Source: JAJEFO01 sp965209045 (GTDB lineage: Bacteria > Pseudomonadota > Alphaproteobacteria > Rhodobacterales > Rhodobacteraceae). Taken from it: a stretch of 64,000 nucleotides of DNA. A program made the translations under genes and the position numbers. This document shows positions 62,032 through 64,000 of the stretch, piece after piece. The stretch covers positions 1,674,001-1,738,000 of the forward strand of contig CBDBPW010000003.1 in NCBI GenBank assembly GCA_965209045.1, read 5' to 3'. Positions within the stretch are counted from its first letter, which is position 1. Every line of letters starts with the position of its first letter. Below the pieces are notes generated by a model. It was not told where the DNA came from, made no database searches, and saw only the letters and a program-made list of their open reading frames with translations.

Positions 62032-62931
62032 ATGGCTTTCGGCATTTTCATCCACCGGACTGATTCAATCTATGCCGACGTGCCATCAGAGCAATATCAG
62101 TTTCCAAGGCAATACCTTTCCCGCGCCCGACGATGTGAAGGGGACTGGATCGTCTATCTCGAACCATCCAAGGTCAGGAACTCCAAAGGCTACTTCGCCG
62201 TCGCCAAGGTCCAGGAGATCATCCTGGATCCTGGTCATCCGGAGATGTATCTGGCCGTGATAGAACCGGGCACGTACCTCGACTTCGGCGACCCGGTTCC
62301 CTTCCGGGAGCACGGCACCATTCTCGAGCAGGGACTTCTCAACAAGCAAGGCAGAATCTCCGGCCGCGCCCAAGCGGCGGTCCGCCCGTTGTCTTCGACG
62401 GACTTCGCCCGGATCGTCGGGAAGGGCCTCGGACGCGTTGAAGACGACACGCAGCGTGTCGACCCCCGCCAGCCGGCATACGAATTCCCCGGTGCCCGAC
62501 AGCCAATCCATCATCTGAGTGCCCGTGATCGGGTGGACCAGCTTACAAGTCGCGTCATACGGGATCGAAACTTCCGCAAGACCGTCCTCCGTGCGTACGG
62601 CAAGCGTTGTGCGATCACCGGGCTCCAGTTGATCAATGGCGGTGGCCGCGCCGAAGTCGAGGCCGCCCACATCAGACCAGTCGAATACGACGGGCCGGAC
62701 ATTGTGAGCAACGGCATCGCCCTTTCGGGAACCGCCCACTGGATGTTCGATCGTGGATTGGTTGGGCTGGCGGACGACCTGACTATCCTGGTTTCTCGCC
62801 AGACCAACGACGCGGAAACCGTTCGGTCGATGATCAACGGCACGGGTCGATTGATCCCGCCTGGACGTCGTTCAGAATTTCCAAGGCGCGAGTTTGTGGG
62901 TTGGCATAGAGAGAACTGCTTCAGGCAGTAG
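62032..62931 (+). CDS. HNH endonuclease domain protein, restriction-like
   Basis: A 299-residue protein. The first 130 residues (MAFGIFIHRTDSIYADVPSE and GDWIVYLEPSKV) are a conserved N-terminal domain of unknown function; the C-terminal HNH_2 domain has H213 in VEAAHIRPVEYD, N227 in IVSNGIALSG and H236 in TAHWMFDRGLVGL, preceded by CAITG. It likely cuts DNA and may restrict foreign DNA. No methyltransferase lies nearby. The ATG at 62032 is placed by the homologous start MAFG; ATG 62020 is possible. It sits beside the tRNA fragment. Confidence 0.83.
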   Translation: MAFGIFIHRTDSIYADVPSEQYQFPRQYLSRARRCEGDWIVYLEPSKVRNSKGYFAVAKVQEIILDPGHPEMYLAVIEPGTYLDFGDPVPFREHGTILEQGLLNKQGRISGRAQAAVRPLSSTDFARIVGKGLGRVEDDTQRVDPRQPAYEFPGARQPIHHLSARDRVDQLTSRVIRDRNFRKTVLRAYGKRCAITGLQLINGGGRAEVEAAHIRPVEYDGPDIVSNGIALSGTAHWMFDRGLVGLADDLTILVSRQTNDAETVRSMINGTGRLIPPGRRSEFPRREFVGWHRENCFRQ

Positions 62932-63138
62932 CTGGTTTCTCACGTCCTGCAAGGAGGCTCTTTGTCTCGTTGAGGAAAGCACGTGATCCGGGACGCAAGG
63001 CCAGTGCGATGAAACTTGCAGGCGAAACATGCCTCTTTCCGAAGGGGAGGACAAGAGCTCGCCCTATCGGGAAACTGTCCCGACCGAACTCTCTGGCTGT
63101 CCCGCCAATTCGCTGTCCGCCTCGAAGCGGAGCGCTTC

Positions 63139-64000
63139 TCAGGCCCAAGAGGCGGACACGGAACCCTTTTGCAGACATTTGCGTGCCAGACTTCGAAACA
63201 AGTCGATGAATCGTCTGTTCCGTGCCGCGCCGTCAGCTTCGCCTATTCTGGTGATGTTCCAGCCAACGTAGGTTGCAGAGCGGAGTGCAAGAAACAGGTC
63301 GAGCTCTGCAACGTCCAACGGGCGGATCGAATGGTAGCCTTCGATCATGCCAATCCGGATTCGAGGATAGTCTGCCATCGGCATGTGTTTCAGCAGAGCG
63401 GTCGCCACGTCAAAAAGACGGTAGCCGAAGCCGCCATCGTCAAAGTCGATCAGCCTCAGCACATTGCCGTCGACCAGCACGTTGCCGGGGACAAGATCAG
63501 CATGAACCAGTCCGTAGTCGAGCGTTGGCTCGATCTCTTCAAGCCTGTCTGACGCCGCACGACGAAACCTTTCAGCCAAGCCTCGATCTGAGGCGGTCAA
63601 TTCCGGGTTTTCCCAAAACCTGTCCCAGAGCGGCGCTCGGCCCAGCAAACCATCCCGGTCCCAGTGAACACGCTCAAAGAACTGTGGTGGGTCCCATGCA
63701 TCGGACACCTGATGGAGCAGCGCCATTTCCCGCCCAAGAGCAAAGAAGAGAGAGCGACGAATCTCACGTGCACATTTGGCCAGCGCATCATCCAGCGTCC
63801 GGCCCCTGAGCCAGGTCAGGACATCAACCTGCACCCCGTCGATGTGGGCCAAGCATTCGCCGCCGACGGTGAGAGCCGGCGACGGGACCGAAAGGCCACC
63901 CTCCACCACAGCCGCCATCCACGCAAGTTCAGAGCGAAGTTCGGCATCACTCCTGTAGCCTTTTCGGTGCAATCGCAGCGCGAAGCGGCCCCGTGCGTCC
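63139..64000 (-). CDS. Aminoglycoside phosphotransferase-fold kinase (SrkA-like), 5' part missing
   Basis: The minus frame runs off the right edge; 287 codons are in the window, starting ...DARGRFALRLHRKGYRS, the ATP-binding strand. The catalytic loop is GLVHADLVPGNVLVDGN (H-x-D-x4-N) and the metal loop RLIDFDDGGFGYRLFD. The APH fold phosphorylates small molecules or proteins; the length and LVHADLVPGN resemble stress-response kinase A or homoserine-kinase-like proteins. Substrate unknown. Confidence 0.85.
   Translation of the reverse strand, partial: DARGRFALRLHRKGYRSDAELRSELAWMAAVVEGGLSVPSPALTVGGECLAHIDGVQVDVLTWLRGRTLDDALAKCAREIRRSLFFALGREMALLHQVSDAWDPPQFFERVHWDRDGLLGRAPLWDRFWENPELTASDRGLAERFRRAASDRLEEIEPTLDYGLVHADLVPGNVLVDGNVLRLIDFDDGGFGYRLFDVATALLKHMPMADYPRIRIGMIEGYHSIRPLDVAELDLFLALRSATYVGWNITRIGEADGAARNRRFIDLFRSLARKCLQKGSVSASWA

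Noticed and set aside
1..64000. CRISPR array or IS element
   Set aside because: No direct-repeat array with regular spacers and no transposase frame were seen on either strand.

Overview
The window is high-GC DNA (by eye roughly 60-65% GC, codon third positions mostly G or C) from an alphaproteobacterium, most likely a marine Rhodobacterales- or Rhodospirillales-like organism. The reasons are several ABC uptake systems for amines, peptides and betaines, a DmdA-like GcvT-family protein, a sulfite oxidase with its own cytochrome c, a DUF2927 lipoprotein, and operons coupled by ATGA/GTGA overlaps. No rRNA, complete tRNA, insertion sequence or CRISPR array was seen. The genus is inference.

Layout. 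0-4 kb: the 5' end of a PanB-like gene, a 3-hydroxyisobutyrate-dehydrogenase-family gene, remnants of an antiporter and of a DUF2927 gene, a TacA/TacT-like toxin-antitoxin pair and an intact DUF2927 lipoprotein. 4.4-11.8 kb: a LacI-type repressor divergent from a DUF1989-GcvT fusion enzyme and a ProV/ProW/ProX-like betaine transporter, closed by a perfect hairpin. 11.9-22.6 kb: a catabolic locus with a sugar-isomerase-like TIM barrel, an M20 hydrolase, a complete dipeptide-type ABC transporter, an aldehyde dehydrogenase, an SDR and an extradiol-dioxygenase-like VOC protein. 22.7-27.2 kb: a patchwork of small modules (VapC-like PIN with antitoxin, alpha/beta hydrolase, 1-Cys peroxiredoxin, small membrane protein, Uma2 nuclease, DUF433/DUF5615 pair).

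27.4-38.7 kb is a DNA-processing region: a 1714-residue exonuclease-RecQ-UvrD fusion, a SWIM-SNF2 helicase with a HEPN-like tail, and (beyond an NTF2-like gene) an exonuclease I homologue. The first two are the best candidates for an unfamiliar DNA-maintenance or defence system. 39.1-46.5 kb: a tightly coupled minus-strand operon of amidotransferase, creatininase-like, amidohydrolase, FAD oxidase, TauD-like dioxygenase and an orphan peptide-binding protein. 46.6-48.3 kb: a Rid-family protein and an EamA transporter. 48.3-57.2 kb: acyl-CoA synthetase, VOC protein, DmdA-like protein, a polyamine-type ABC transporter and an amine-oxidase-like flavoprotein, probably one uptake-and-demethylation pathway. 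57.6-59.6 kb: sulfite oxidase and diheme cytochrome. 59.6-64 kb: a gene-poor stretch, an iron-type alcohol dehydrogenase with lower-GC codon use, a 28-nt tRNA 3' end fragment that looks like an attachment-site scar, an HNH endonuclease and the 3' part of an aminoglycoside-phosphotransferase-fold kinase.

The shared theme is scavenging of methylated amines, betaines, peptides and amides, with transporters sitting beside the enzymes that would demethylate or hydrolyse their cargo. All functions are assigned from motifs read by eye; no database search was run.
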